Shown here piece after piece: positions 22,401-36,583 of a stretch of DNA of 64,000 nt. The DNA is from Progne subis subis. Taxonomy: Eukaryota; Chordata; Aves; Passeriformes; Hirundinidae. Numbering within the stretch: the stretch's first letter is position 1; the number at the start of each line of letters is the position of its first letter. The position numbers and the translations under genes were made by a program. The stretch lies in assembly GCA_022316685.1 (NCBI GenBank), contig JAKJHU010000670.1:62001-126000 (forward strand). Reading direction: 5' to 3'. The notes under the pieces were generated by a model. That model made no database searches and was not told the origin of the DNA. It saw nothing but the letters and a program-made list of their open reading frames with translations.

Positions 22401-23143
22401 GCAAGAGCTAAAATTCCTCTAAATAATAATAAATAACAATAAATAATCATCAGTAAAATACTATGCTATTCCCTGTGCTTTAACTTACAACACATATCTG
22501 TCCTATCATTCCTTTATTATTATGACAACACAATGAGCAAATAGTAACCCTTTTCTGAGGCTATTGGTGTGAAAGCATCAAAGTGGAGATTTAAAAAGAA
22601 CTGTGTTGTATTCCAAATACATCTTGCCTTATGATGAGCCCAGACTGCCATGCCAGCTCTTCCATTTCATTATTTTATCACCTTCAAGTTATGCTTGCCC
22701 AGGGGATCTCACCAGCTGAGAGCACATCCTTGGTACTGAACTGAAATTCTTGTCTTAGGGACAGGACTTATAAGACCAAAGTCCTGAAAGAGCCCCTGAA
22801 AGAAAGGAAAATCTGTAAGACGTAGTGTTTTTTTCATGCCATTGGTGTGCTTGTGTGAACAAATAAAACCTGTCACTGCACAAAATGTCATTTTGTGCCT
22901 ACCTTCATACTCATTGAGTCTTAATATGAAGTACTTCAAGTAATATGGACTGTAAGAAGAAAATAAACAGAAAAAATCATCTTTTCTTGGAAAAGAATGT
23001 ATAATATGTTATTTTAAAAGTCTTGTCTAGTAATGCATAAAATAAAAGCAATTTGTTAGAGAGCTCATGAAAAACATTAGGAAAAATATACACCTTCATT
23101 CTTTTTGTCCTTTCTGCAAAACCAGAAGGACACATTCTCATAT

Positions 23144-23166
23144 ATATGTGTGTGTGTGTGTGTGTA
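23144..23166. repeat. (TG)n microsatellite
   Basis: About ten to eleven TG units, preceded by a short TA run. Confidence 0.9.
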
Positions 23167-26100
23167 TGTAAAAATAAATCCACTGAAGTCAAATCCTTGA
23201 CTGTTCCAGACTAGCTGGAAAAACTGATTGAAAAGTAGCCTGAAAGGTACTTAAAATATCCCTATATATAAAGAATGGTTAGTTAGCATTTAAATAAATT
23301 CATACAAACGGGATTTAACAGTAGTGTTTATCTTAACTGGTTTTTTTAAAATGATTCTTTTGGCTGTTTTTCAGAAATATTCAAGATTATATTGCTGTTG
23401 AAATGACTCAAGGCTCTTAAATTGAGATTGGAGGTATTTGGAAACTATAATAACTTGTAAACATACACTAGCTATTGTGAAATAAGTTCAGCAATGTGGA
23501 TTTCAGAGAGGTGACAGGCAGAGATTATACTGTTATTATATTGCCAAAGAAACAATATAATACCACATTCTCCCCTATATTCTTATTTCTGCTTTTCATA
23601 TTTGGGTTGGTTTCTTCATAATTATTAATCACTCTCTGTTTATCGGCATCTTCCCTTCAATAGTAACTTTTGATTCTTCCCAGTTTGAGAGATAATAGTG
23701 GTCTTACATGTTATTATGTTTTTTATTATTTACAGAAATAGGAAGGAGATGAGAGGAGATGGGCTGCAGATACCTTGGATATGAGGAAAGCTGAGCTCAT
23801 GCACTGCTGGAAGGGAGAGAAAAGAAGAATTTCTAACTGCACAGCCCAAGAGTAAAACTTCCACAGCTCTTTGCAACTGCTTAGACATGAAAATCAATCA
23901 CCCCTGGTGGCTCTGTCCTTAGGAAAGCTGGGTTCATTATACCCAGCTCTTAGAGAACATTAATTTTCTCTTAGTGGGACTCACTGGCTCTATCTGTATC
24001 AAGAAAATAGGTCTTTTTCCTCTGTCCAGAATGGACAAGTTCCACAGTTTTCATTCATGAAATTAAAATTCCTTTCCTCTCAAAATGTTCCTGAGCCCCT
24101 ACCATTTAATGGGACTTTCCTGTGCCCAGAAATTTCTTGGGAGAATGCTGGCTGTGACAGATCAAAACTGCCTCCATCTCAATGAGTCAAAAAACACAAG
24201 TGCATGGCAGCAGCTGAGCTGTGTCCTTGTCCTTTTCTGTGTACAGACGTGTAGATTATACCATTGGGTCATCCTAAATTTAGATATCTAAACATAAATC
24301 TCACCTGCATAAGCTCTATCTCTGCGTTATTAATTACTTGATGTAAACTTATTGCCTCTGCATCTGCAATGCTACAGAAAGTGTAAGTGAACCCTGCTGA
24401 CTTAAACTTTTCAGCTTCTTTTAATCACAGTCAGTGGCATCTTCCATCCCTGTTGTTTTCTGAGCACAGACAAAGCTGTTCTGCTGCTCTCTCTTTAGCT
24501 TTGTGGAAAGTTCTTGAAATTTTCAGCCAGCTTCTTTCTTCCCAAACTTCTTTCCCCTCATGAATTATTGAATTGTTCTCATTTTCTTGTTTTAAATGAT
24601 ATCCACCTGATTAAATATAACTTCATATTTCTTCTCCTTTCCCTCTTTAGAGATTTCTAATCTTAAACTGATCACAAGGATGTGATAAGTGGCATCATTT
24701 TGCCTCATGGGTGGGTAGGTTGGGATGAACATTTTAATTTCTTCAGCTCGATTTGGAAAAGTTGTTTGTTTGTTTAATTCCACAGCCAGCAAGAAGCTGA
24801 ACTCAGGTGTTTTCACCAGGCTTTAGGTGCCACATTGCTCTGCAGCATTTCCAAGTCTGAGCTGAGTTGTCCAGGTTTAAGGGCTTGCAGGTCCTGCCAG
24901 GAAAGTCCCCAAAAAGGGTCTCTAAGCTCACTTTTAAATTTATTTCTCACTAAACAATATGACATCTAGCAGGTTCATAATCTGCACTAATGAATTCCCT
25001 GGATTGCAGCAATTATTGTTGTGCCAATTGGAGACTGGACATGTCCAGAGGAGAACTCAGGTGCACTGTTCTCTATCCAAGTCTGATCCTGAGCTTCCAC
25101 ATTTGGAAGCACACTCTGGAATCCCCTCCTGCTGAGAGCAGAGGGACTACTCTGCCATTAAAAAACCTGTTAAAATAAAGACAAAAAGAGATGTGTGATT
25201 AAATAAAAATACAAATTAAAACTTTAGATTTCAATTAAATAAAATCTAAAATATATTTTCAATTGCTTGCATATATTTATGTATAGAAATTCTTTCACTA
25301 AAAACAACAGGATGAATAAAAAGCAAGTGTTTGTGTGTTTATTTGTTTGTGTCCCTCAGAAGCTTTGAAACAGGTTCCCCAGTTCCTGCCAGAATTTCTG
25401 ACACATACAGCCTATTTCAAAGAGTAGATATATTTTAAAATAGGCCATGGTATGCATGTAACTTATGTATAGTCACAGCTGATATAATGGGATTATATAT
25501 ATGATTACCAGTGCAGCGGATTCTTTCTGCTGTGCCATGCACAGATGATAAAGTAAGAGGGATTCAGATTACTCAATTTTTCTTTTAAGCAGCACCTTTC
25601 CTAAACCACAAATAGATGGTTTAGTAGTAATTGATTTTCTCTGGTAGGGTGCATGGATTACATCCTAGCAATAGAAAAGTAGTGTTAAACTGTCCGTTAT
25701 AGTAAATATCAGATTCCATTGTCACAGTGGCTTTGGGCTTATTGCTAAGATTATTTTCATCAATAAATATGTAATTTTGCTTTGATCTATATTCATTAAC
25801 CTTCTTTTCCTACATCTTTATTCAAGTTCTCATACACTAGCAATCTGACTACCAGCTCTGTTTATTTTTATTTTTACTACACTTTATATTATGTTTTAAT
25901 GGACACTTTTTTATACAGCAGATGCTTTTCTTGCTGTGTGATGATTAATCATATTTCATACTATTATCCCCCCCCACAGCATTTCACACTGTGTGCTCAA
26001 TAGATAAAGTATATCATAAACTGTATTATCAGTGCTTGAATAAACATGTCTTTTACTAGCTATATTATTAACACTCTAGTCTCCATTTCTGCACTTATAG

Positions 26101-26406
26101 CTGCCATTATGAATATGTTTGCTGTTTTAATAGTGGTAATTTCCTTGTTGATTGGGTAGGAGCTTATTTCAATATTATTTCAGATTATGCCAGAAGTTTG
26201 TAGTTTTGTGGTCTTTATCTAATTACTTCAGATTGTTAATACAGCATGCAATTTCTAAACATACAATTTCAGTGATCCCTAAATATTGGCATTTCATGTG
26301 AGACCTTAATGGTACAATATCTGTGTCCTTTAATAATTTTCCTTTATTTCACTTTTTAATGTTATCAGTAGTTTATTTTGTAGTTTAGTTTTATTGGCTT
26401 TTTTTT

Positions 26407-26469
26407 CAAAATGCCTGGGCAGACCAAAGAGTTATCAAAATGCCTGGGCAGGCCAAAGAGTTATCAAAG
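26407..26469. repeat. 29-bp tandem duplication
   Basis: Two adjacent 29-bp units beginning 'caaaatgcctgggcag' differ by one base (A or G in 'cag[a/g]cc'). The first bases of a third unit (caaa) follow. The low divergence indicates a recent duplication. Confidence 0.93.
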
Positions 26470-27227
26470 GGAAACATCTGATAGTTAAGGCTGTCTTAAT
26501 TTTTATTTTGTGTAATAAATAAGTAGAATTTTTAAAAAAAAAATTTCTTGATTAAAAATTCTAACGACCTTGAGATACTCAGTGCAAAATAACTGTATTT
26601 CTGTTATTGTTTGTCCTTATCTGCTCTTTTTCTTCAGAAAATTTAGACAATTTCTTTTTATGAAGCTAATATTTAACATTTGTTTAGGATTTATCCATGG
26701 GTGATTAATTTTCAAATCTGCAGTCTCACTTATTGCTCTCCAAGTTCTGATCCATCCAGCAATGGAAATACTTTCAAGGCTTTGATAAAGCTGGGCTTGG
26801 AAACTCACCATGGACTTCTCTTTGTTATTCATTGAGTTCTAAAGCATGAGAAGTCCTTCTGTATTCAAAAGGGGGGGAGAGGCACCTATTTCTTTTTGCT
26901 TCATGCTTTCTGTAAAAGAGCATCAGTTCACACTTATTTTACTGGAATAGCAATGTGTTTTTTATTGGGGTAAGTGTTGATTGTTGAGATTTTCCTCCCT
27001 CCTTTGATGAGATGAAATGAAGCACAAACCAATGGCTGTCAAAGGAGAGCAGCCTTTGGGATGCAAAGGTCTCAAATTTAGGGCTCTAAGTGTATGTGTT
27101 AATTCCTAAATTGGCTATACATATCTTCCCTCAGATATTCGACTTAGAAAAAAGCATCTTCACACCTCCGGCACTCTAAATGCAAACAACTTTTTCACTG
27201 TTGTTTAGAGGTCTTTATTTGCCTTTA
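26470..27227. other. AT-rich unique DNA
   Basis: No feature was recognised upstream of the CR1 copy. Confidence 0.45.
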
Positions 27228-27721
27228 GGAAGGAGCTGGAGATGCTGCAGCCAGGCCAGAGCAGGCTCCAGGATGAGCAGAGGGATGGAGCAGCTCTGCT
27301 GGGAGGAAAGGCTGCGAGAGCTGGCATTGTTCAGCCTGGACAGGAGAAGCTTTGGGGTGACCTCAGTGTGGCCTTGCGCTGCCTGAAGGGGCTGCAGGAA
27401 AGATGGAGAGAGACAATTGCCAAGGGCTGGAGGGACAGGACACAGGGAATGGCTTCCCAGTGCCAGAGGGCAGGGATGGATGGGATATGGGCAAGGAATT
27501 GTTCCCTGGCAGGGTGGGCAGGCCCTGGCACAGGGTGCCCAGAGAAGCTGTGGCTGCCCCTGGATCCCTGGCAGTGTCCAAGGCCAGGCTGGACACTGGG
27601 GCGTGGAGCACCTGGGACAGCAGAAGGTGTCCCTGCCCATGGCAGGGGGTGGAATGGGATGAGCTTTAAGGTCCCTTCCAACACAAACCATTCCATAATT
27701 CTATGATTCTATGATTCTATA
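27228..27721 (+). mobile_element. CR1 LINE 3' fragment, complete tail
   Basis: About 490 bp of a GC-rich CR1 subfamily. It starts 'ggagctggagatgctgcag', passes through 'ctgcccatggcagggggtgg' and ends 'aggtcccttccaac' plus three ATTCTATG units. This tail differs from the ATTCTGTG tail of the 17.4-kb copy, so at least two CR1 subfamilies are present. Several overlapping open frames on both strands are non-functional. Confidence 0.9.
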
Positions 27722-30238
27722 TCCCAATGTTTGTTTTCAGGACTCATTTCTTAGATGTTATACTATGAACACTCTTTTGACTTCTACACTCTTCTCAAAG
27801 GAGATTGCATTTAAAGTCCTGTTTCATGTTTGAAATTTATGTCTCTGGACTACCACATTCTTGGGGCTTTTTCCACCCACATAAGCTTTCTGGGCTTAGT
27901 TATCCTCTCACTTCTGAGTTATCTTCTTTTTTAGCTGTTGGTACTATTTTGTTATTCAGTTATCAGCATATGTTTGGTAAAACATGATAGACACAATGGC
28001 AAAAGAATCAACGAAATTGAATTTCTTGAAAAACAGGAAACTCACACCTTACTGGTGAGGTGATATCCATGGCTCACGGACAGCTTTGTATTCTGTTGAC
28101 CTCCCCCACCTGTTTGGTTGGTTGGTCTTGTTCCTCTAGAAACTACAACAGTTCTTGGCTCACCAGAGCCACTCTTGTATTCTCAGGATGTTCCCCTGGA
28201 GCCAGACTGAATTTCTTCAGCAGGACAGTTCTGCTTCACATTTCCTAATACTGTTAAAGAAAAGAGTACATAAGGCTCTCTATTTTTTCTCTAGAAAATA
28301 TGGTTTTACTGGAGGGGGAAAGAAGTTGGTAATCATCATAGAAAGTACATTTTAACTTTTTTTTTGTTTTTTTCCCCTTGGCATACCTCCATAAGTGTAA
28401 TATTAATTTCCTCTTAATTAAGCTTGCATAAAAAACTGGAAAAAATAACTGCTTTATATATATATTTAAAATTATATATATATAAAAATATAATATTTAT
28501 AACATATATATAACACATAACATCTATATAACATATATAGATGTTTTATTATCTATAACACACCTATGTATATAAAACATATATATGTTGAGATATAGAC
28601 ATAGAGATAGATCAATCGATCGATCGATCGATCTTAACTCTTTCTGGGGCTGTTCCTTGTCTATTGAAAATGATGGCTGAAGGAAGTAACACAGTGAAAT
28701 GAAGTAAGATAAAATTACTTGTTAAATCAAAAGTATAGTTATTTTAGTGACAAAGTGACAGATTAAACTGAGATTATGTTCATGCAGTCTGGTTTATGTT
28801 TGTTATTTAGACTTATTAGAGGAAGTAGTGAGAAAACAGGTATATACATATCAATGGCAATCAGTACTCACAGTGAATATCATTTTGTGACTTGAATTAA
28901 TTAGAATAGAAATAATGTGTTAGCCAAAGGGATGCTTTGCTAGTTTGCTGTGAGTACTACCTTGATATTTTACAAAAAAATGGAAAACAGGAAAATCTTT
29001 TAAAAAATCATGAAGACCTCTCTTAAAAATGAAAGTATGATTTGAGAACTCAATATAATCTGTTTAAATTAAACTGTATATCACCATCCTTCACAAAACC
29101 CTATTCAATCAGTTCAGTTACATCATTCCATCATCATTAATGGTCCATTACCTTTACTGTGTTTTCAAACCACTGGTGTCAGGCAGCCCAACTTCACTAT
29201 TGGAAAATCTCATTTTAAGTTATCTTCATCTCCCAGTTCAACACATTCCAATCTGACACATTAACACATCAGAACGCTTTATTGCCTTATTATCCAACTA
29301 GCAGATAAAAGAATTGTCATTCACACATCCATAGGATGAATTAAGTCTAATGGTGTGAACTCCCTGCTAGGAATACCTCACAAGGCACTCAGCTCCCTTC
29401 TGCTAATATCTATGCTCAGCAGTTGTTAACATTAGAGATTAAACTAATCATGAGTTCCCTCATCAAAACCTCTCCTCAAAATTATCTAAATATCTTGTAT
29501 TCTTGCTTGTGGTTTTTTTATATAAACAGTAAGAAAGAAGGAGATACCTTTTTTTAGAGGGCAGTGTAGACTGATCTGAGCATTATGACCATGCAAAGCA
29601 AGAGAAGAGAGTTTCTCAAATGTGATAGCAAGATGCCCTGGGATGAGTATCTTGAAGCAAGCTCTAAAAATACTTCAGGATCTAGTCCTACGTTCCAAAG
29701 AAAGGGGGCAGGATTTTTGATTGTTTGCTGTTAAGAGCAAATAGCCAAGAAGTTGGCAAGGTTGATAATTTTTTATGAAAGTTGTAGATAGTTCTGTAGA
29801 ATTTATCTTAACTGCCATTGCGTAGATTCTTTCTGACGGGGAAGGGGCAGGTATCTGCTGACTCCCCTAGAGTGTCACCCTCAGTGCACCCCTGTGTTTT
29901 GAGGTCCTTCTGTGAATTTCCTCTACATTCTCCCTATATTTTCACCTTTCATCACATATATTGAGGCATTTGTTATTTAATTTTCCCTCCTTGGCTTCTT
30001 CTTCCCATCACCTTATCTTCTCTTTCATGCCTTTCTCATTCTTTATTCTTGCAGGTAATCCATTATCTTCTCCCATCAGTTCCCTAGCTAGAAAAATGTT
30101 CTTTTAAGCCCTTTTAAAGCCAGATGCTTTGTGTATCAAGAACTGCAATCAAACAGAACTTGCCTCAGCCCTGCTGTTAAAATACCAGACATTTCCTGTA
30201 CAGAAAACTAGGGCAGAAAGCAAAAGGAGCATTTATTT
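27722..30238. other. AT-rich unique DNA
   Basis: No gene was recognised. It includes the TA-rich and GATC repeats at 28450-28633. Confidence 0.45.
28450..28633. repeat. TA-rich tract ending in (GATC)n
   Basis: Alternating TATATA segments with interspersed ACATA units are followed by 'agatagatcaatcgatcgat' and five to six ATCG units at 28610-28633. The last part is self-complementary. Confidence 0.85.
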
Positions 30239-30327
30239 TTTTTAGGTACTGCTTTGCTGTGTTTGTTTGTTTGTTTGTTGGTTGGTTGGTTTGTTGGTTG
30301 GTTTGGTTTGTTTTGTTTTTTTTTTTC
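30239..30327. repeat. (GTTT)n-(TTGG)n tract
   Basis: Plus-strand GTTT repeats pass into GGTT repeats and then a T run. The composition is like the tracts at 7165 and 12899. Confidence 0.9.
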
Positions 30328-33300
30328 CGTAAATCCTATTGCTCCTTATATTGCTCATGACTAATGTTAACCAATACTCTGCAAAAAATTTCATCATCTC
30401 TGAAGAAGAACAATAAATTGGTTCTCTGCTGATTGACATGCAAGTTAAAAAGTGTCAAGTTTTCTAGCTCTGGTAAAATATTTTATTGTAGATTTCTTCC
30501 TTTGTTTTTCTCACTTTTTTTGTAGTTCTCTGACCGTCCCGCACCAATATAATCATTTAGCTGCTTTGTATATATATGTAGGCCATGGAAGAGGTATCAT
30601 TCCAGGCATGTAAGCTGAAATTTATTTAAAAAAAAATTAAAATCAGTGTCTCCCAGTGTGAATGTTCAAAGTTTCAATCTTTAGGCTCCCACAGCTGCTA
30701 TTTGTGAGGAGCAAAACCCACGAAGTGTTCTGGCTACTGCCCACATTGAGGTTATTTGGAGCACCCCCCAATTTCCAGGAGATTTGCTTGTTCCACAGCT
30801 TCTGGTGGAATGAATGCTCAGATGCTGTCTGGAGAAACAGATCCCAAATCACCCCAGAGCTCCTTCCTTCCATCTCCTTACTGCTGGAGGAGAACATGGG
30901 AACCATTGACAAGTGGCAGACCTTGTTATAGAAGTTTAAAGTTTAACACAGTAAAAATAAGAGAGACAAAGAAAAACATATAGCAATGCCAAGTGGTATT
31001 TCATACACCAGCATACAACACTGTAAAATTTATGACTTGGATAAATTTGCACTTTGGACAGTAAAATTTATTTTTAGTAATATTTATTTTCTTACTTCCT
31101 CCAGCCCTACTTCTCTCATCTGTATCAAAATCTCACAAGACTGTCTGAATAACAAAATCAGGAGAGCTTAATATGTCAGTGTTTTCATTGAAATAATGTA
31201 ATTTTTTTTTTTTTTTAATGGTTGACCTTTTACTGTTGAAAGCACAAGGCTTTAAAACAGTTTTTTATTTGTCTTTCTCTTCACACAGTTTTCATGAATA
31301 AAATTAAAGATGGACAAAATAATTACCTAACCCTTGTGCCAGAGTTACAAATTCTATTTAAAAGAAACATGAAAACAGGATGGTTGAGGGTGAGTGAGGA
31401 GTAGAGGGAAAGAGATGGGGAAAGACATACACATGCGTGGAATATCAGATTTCTTCATTTCTGTAGCAGTTCAGTAGCTGTGCCAGAGCTTTGGGACCTG
31501 CTCAGTTTCTGGATCTACAGGACAACACTGCATTTCCTGTATTCAAAAATATCCTTGACATGCATTTTCCCATATTTTTGATCTGATTTCCACAAGAATA
31601 AAACATAAACCTCTGGGCTGGGAAAAGCAGAAAGTCAGGATAAAACATACAGATCCTCATTTTGATTTATTTTTCAGACTAGGCTAATACATGTTAGTGG
31701 TATGGGAATGGAAATGAAAAACTTGTTTGGCAGGAACCTCCAACAGTTTAATTAGTTTGAAATTGTAAAGATCGCCCCCAGTCTCCCATCAGATTTTTTC
31801 AAAGACTTAAAACTCACCTCTTCACGGGGTGGAACCTTCATCTCTACGACCTCTTTCCCACATGTGTTCTATGGAACTCCAGGTGCTTGTTTTGAACCCC
31901 AGCTAAGACGTGACAGCACATGGAATTTATTTCACAAGTTGGACTTTCCATATGAAGTGACTTTTTGAAAAGGCACCTGAATTTATATTCCCATGTGAAA
32001 CAAAATTCTGGTACTTCAAATTCCGCCATCAGCAAGATTTCTAATAAGCCACGATGGAATTTTGCGATGGGAATTAATTAATTCTTTTTCTGTTATATAA
32101 TTGCCATTCCTCCAGGCTTCTAGAAAATACATCTTTTTTAAAAAATCATCTTTAAAAAGTGCATTTGCAGTTAAGTACAAACAGTCATTACACAAAATGT
32201 GTTAGAAAACAACAAAGCTGTGTCACTGATATTCAGAGGTTTCTTCTGTTGAATGACAAATACACAGCCCATGAGCTCTGGGGTTTTTTCCACTCTTGTT
32301 ACTTATGACATAACCAACACCTCACTGATGCTTTTAGAGGTACCAAAAGGTGGAATAGAATTCAATTACCATGCCTGGCATCCTCCGTCATGATGAAAAC
32401 TGGGAACACTTAATTCTGTGAGAGAAACTGCAAAAGCTACTACCCTGGGCTTCCTTTAGCTGTAAACAGGAGCAGCTGCAATGTCCAGGATGTACTTTAA
32501 GCTTTCTTGTTCTGGGGATTTAGATACGAACAAGCTGGTAGCTCAGAGCTTTGGGGAGAAAAGTCGTTTATTTCAGTGTATGCTAACAATCTCTGAGAAC
32601 TTCACCCCAGGTGGAGAGTATTCACCTCAACAACGGGCAGCAGGAAGGATTATGTCGATATTTGTTTCTTTTTCCATTGGCGATTTTTATTGGAGGAAAA
32701 AGTTCCTACAAAATTTATTATTTTTTATTAAAGAACAGCTGTGAGGGGGACAAGTCTGCAAGCAGAACAGAAGCTTCTGGAGGCATTTTAAATCTTGAGT
32801 CTTTTTTTGTCTTATAAAAGAAACTTATTATTTAATATCCCTGAGCAACAAGGCTACAGATTTTGCTTCCTATACAAAGAGAAGTTTAGTTCAGTTTTGT
32901 AAAATTAAAATAAAAGTCCCATGAAAGGCACAAAGTGTTTGCAATAATACATCTGGAACTTAAGTTGGCTTGTTCCATAATATGCTTCATCAACAACAGC
33001 AAACCAGAAACTTGATGGCCATTTTAAAGATAGATAATTTATTAAGTATAAGAGGTAATAGTACATATATTGCCAGGAGCAAAGAAGACAGGCACAGAAA
33101 ACTTCAGGCATGGACAGGTGGGCTTCTAAACAGGGTTCTTGTGGGAATCACAATGCTCTAGAGCTGTTTTTTTAATCTCTGTGGAAGATCTTTAAATAAA
33201 AAAGGAGATGAAGCAGTGTTTCTGTATCAAAGTATTTCAATTGCTATATGCTGAAGTGAGAATGGAGGTTGAATCAACTACAAAGTGAAGCTGATTTTGT

Positions 33301-33553
33301 GACTGACTGAGACCTCATGCAATAGTAAAAAATCAGATTAAGGGTTTTAAACAGGTACAAATTCACAAATACGATTTGGGGCAAATACTAAACTGCAATA
33401 TATCTAGGTTTTCTTCTTTAATTCTCTTGGAGTTTGGATTGCTGGGTTGAGAATGTTTGTGCATATTTGTACAAAGAAAAACATATTTGAACTAAGAAAC
33501 TACCAGAAAATTACTTAAATGACTTGCTGTGTTATGTTATGGAAGGCTGAAGT
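30328..33553. other. AT-rich unique DNA
   Basis: No gene, LTR or CR1 piece was recognised. There is a T run at 31202-31216. Short open frames show no domains. Confidence 0.45.
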
Positions 33554-33610
33554 TTTAAAAAGGGGTCATTAGGTCTCTTACAACCCAAAGCATTCTGTGG
33601 TTCTATGATA
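33554..33610 (+). mobile_element. CR1 LINE 3' tail fragment
   Basis: A diverged tail: 'ggtctcttacaacccaaag' followed by 'attctgtggttctatgat'. Only the last 55 or so bases remain. Confidence 0.65.
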
Positions 33611-36313
33611 GAGACAAAAAAAAATATAAAAACAGATAAGAAGAAAAACAATTTGCCAAGAATATTATAGAAGACCTAGATAAAGTAATTTTCCTCACTC
33701 TCCTCAGTTTATTTCCTAAAGGATATTTTGCTCCATATTTATTTCTCAATATGGAGCTACATTTCTGTCATAAAAAATACATGCCCTTACTGTGTGTCAC
33801 AAAAGGAATATCTGAAAGTTTAATGCTTTCATTTGAGCAGAGCAAATGAACAATCCAAGATTTAAAGGCCCAGAAAAGAAGACGAAACCAGAACAAAAGA
33901 AAAAAAAGAAAGGAAGACACATAAACACACACAAAAACAAAAAAACAAGCTTGTTCCTGATGATCTTTCTCCAGGTTCTAGGAAGGACTTCTTAAAGCAG
34001 TAATTTTTGATAAGCGTGGCAATATTTCAACTGAAGCAATATGGAGGTGATAGTTGCAGGGGGAAAGAAATAGCCCCCTAAACTAAAATAGCTAATCTGT
34101 TTCACTGTTTTGCTAAGGATGTAGGTTGAAATTTCTAAGTTCTTATATTTTCTTATTTCTGTATTTCACTTGTCATAGTCTGGGATGAGGCAATCTCTGT
34201 AGATGCCTATCATTTTCTGGCTTTTTAGTAGGCTAGGATTTATTGAGATGAAAGTGACTGGGAGAGATGTATCACCAGATGTACTTTCTGCTGAATTTGA
34301 AGTGCTATATATATATCTACATATCTATGTCTATCTTCTCTGACCTTCAAAATATTACACTGTTCAATGTTGTATAACATGATTACTTGTATTTTTCAAG
34401 ATATTAAGAGGAGAAAGAGGTGGTTTTGTCACCTTTTAAAATGAGTTCTTTGTTAGAGAAAATTCTACACAAGCTATTAAGAAAGGCTAAAATTACGTTA
34501 GGAAAAAAAATAGAATTCTTCCATCAACTTGCTATAAAAATAAGGACAACTGAGATAGTTTCCTAGATTCCTAGTTCATAGATTCAGAAATAATTGAAGA
34601 AATTAGAGGGGGAAAATAGTGGTTCTTTGTGTGTAACCCCAGCAAAGTTCTGGGGAGGACCACTTAATTTTTCATATTTAATTCAATAGGAACAATATGT
34701 CATCTTTTGTCCTTATTTTCATCCCACTAGTCAAGGAAACAGTTGATTAACATATGGTTCTGCACTGACTGAGAAAACAAAAACATTTAATCTGGAAATT
34801 TACATCTGTAAAAACACACCTGAGGACACTCACAGTGGAAACATCCAATTTGTTTTACCAGGAAACTATACCTCTTTGCAGAAAGATGAATGTGTTACAG
34901 GGTTTTAAGCAGACACATGTATGAAGACAGACATGTTATAATCATTCACATATGTCAATTAACACATAAGTGTGTTAACCACCATTTTCAAGAATGCTTT
35001 GCAATAATATAATCTACAGTTTTTATAAAAAAAAAAAAAAAAAATTAACTCAAAAGGGCTATAATATCCCTCTGGCACAAAGCTAGCACCAAGATAGGAA
35101 TCCAGGGTTAGCAATTCTTAGACCACAGCTGAGTCCATCACACTCCGTTGTCTCAAAACACAACTCAGAACCAATTCATTAAAAGACAACATTATTTTGT
35201 GCACTTCAGAGGTACTGTTTTGGTGGCTTCACAATGATGTAAGCAAAAGCACTTTTAGATTAAAATGTTCATGCTCTGTCCATTTGCATTGAGGTCAATC
35301 TATTGAGTAATGCATATTCTCTTCTACTTGTTATCAGGAGTCTACCTAGAGCACCCTCCTCCCCCTGCCCCCCAGATGAATTAAGCAAATCTTAAAAGTC
35401 TGCAGAAAGAAAAGAATAGACAGCTGCTTTAAAACTTATTTTCCACAAGAATTATTTTGCTGACAAGTAAAAATTACTGTGTAAGATGCCTAAAAGTGTC
35501 ACCTGTCAAAAATAAATGTTTTGATATCCAGTATATATTTTTCTGAAATCTGTTATGTGATTCTAATTTATGTATTTTTGTAGCAGGGATGAGAAATAAT
35601 TTCACACACCTACTCACAGATTATTTATTGACCATTTCAAATAAACACCTTCACAATAAAGTTTTGCAAAAGTATTTTGGAAATGAACAATACAGGTATA
35701 AATATAAAAGGAAAGCATACAGGTATAAGCAAATACATATATCAAACTGCAAAACCTCTCTGGAATTATGTATTGAATTGAATTGAAGTGACTTCACTGA
35801 AGCCAAGTACTGAAGGTCTCTGCTGGCATAAAAATTAATGTAAGGCTGAAGTCTAAAATAAAGAACATCTTGGTTGTGTTAGTCATCCTGTCTCCCTGCA
35901 GATGTCAGAATTTTGACCTAAAGAGTAAGGTTTGTAAGTTAAAAAAATAAACATTCTATGAGAAGAACCTCTGTAATGAATATGAGCTTACATATTTTTC
36001 ACAAACACCAATTTTCTGGGTGTTTCCACGACATGATCATTTGCTGACACATAACAGAGGACTCACCATCCCTTTTGGCTACAGGTCAGAAAATCACTTC
36101 CAGTTTTCCCACCATTCCTCAAGCTCCCTTCAAGGACACTACATGGTTTGCTTTAATCCCTAAGATTGGTGGAGGAAAAGGAACAAACCCAAAAACATTT
36201 GAAAGGAATTTTTTTTTTCCTCTAATTGCACCCCATTGTCGTTAAAGACCATCTGTTAACCAAGAACAAATTTCTAATCAAAAGCTAAGCAGGATATCCT
36301 TACCAACTTTCCA
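33611..36313. other. AT-rich unique DNA
   Basis: No gene was recognised. It contains an A-rich (AAAAC)-type run at about 33895-33950 and a poly(A) run at about 35028-35043. Confidence 0.45.
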
Positions 36314-36583
36314 GCAGTGCCAGTGGCAGGATGAGGAGCAGGGGCCATCAAATAAACCACAGCGAGTTCCACCCCAGCAGGAGGAGGAACTTCTCTGCGT
36401 GGAGGGGCAGAGCCCTGGAACGGCTGCCCAGGGAGGGTCTGGAGTGTCCCTGTGTGGAGACATCCCAACCCCAGCTGGACACGTTCCTGTGTCACTGTGT
36501 CACAGGGGACCCTGCCTGGGCAGGGCTTGGGCTGGGTGAGCTCCAGGGAACTTTCCAACCCCATATATTCTGTGATTCTGTGG
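36314..36583 (+). mobile_element. CR1 LINE 3' fragment, young-looking copy
   Basis: About 270 bp that starts 'cagtgccagtggcagg' and ends 'ttctgtgattctgtgg'. From about 36317 to 36549 it matches the CR1 copy at 59192-59421 with one substitution and one 3-bp indel found by eye. Near-identity implies recent activity of this subfamily, or later sequence exchange. Confidence 0.9.

Larger units (their letters stand above)
21386..26406. other. AT-rich unique DNA
   Basis: No gene or interspersed repeat was recognised in 5 kb. A (TG)n microsatellite lies at 23144-23166. Two parts (22180-22400 and 25480-25800) are less AT-homogeneous and look like possible conserved non-coding sequence, which cannot be tested here. 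Confidence 0.45.
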
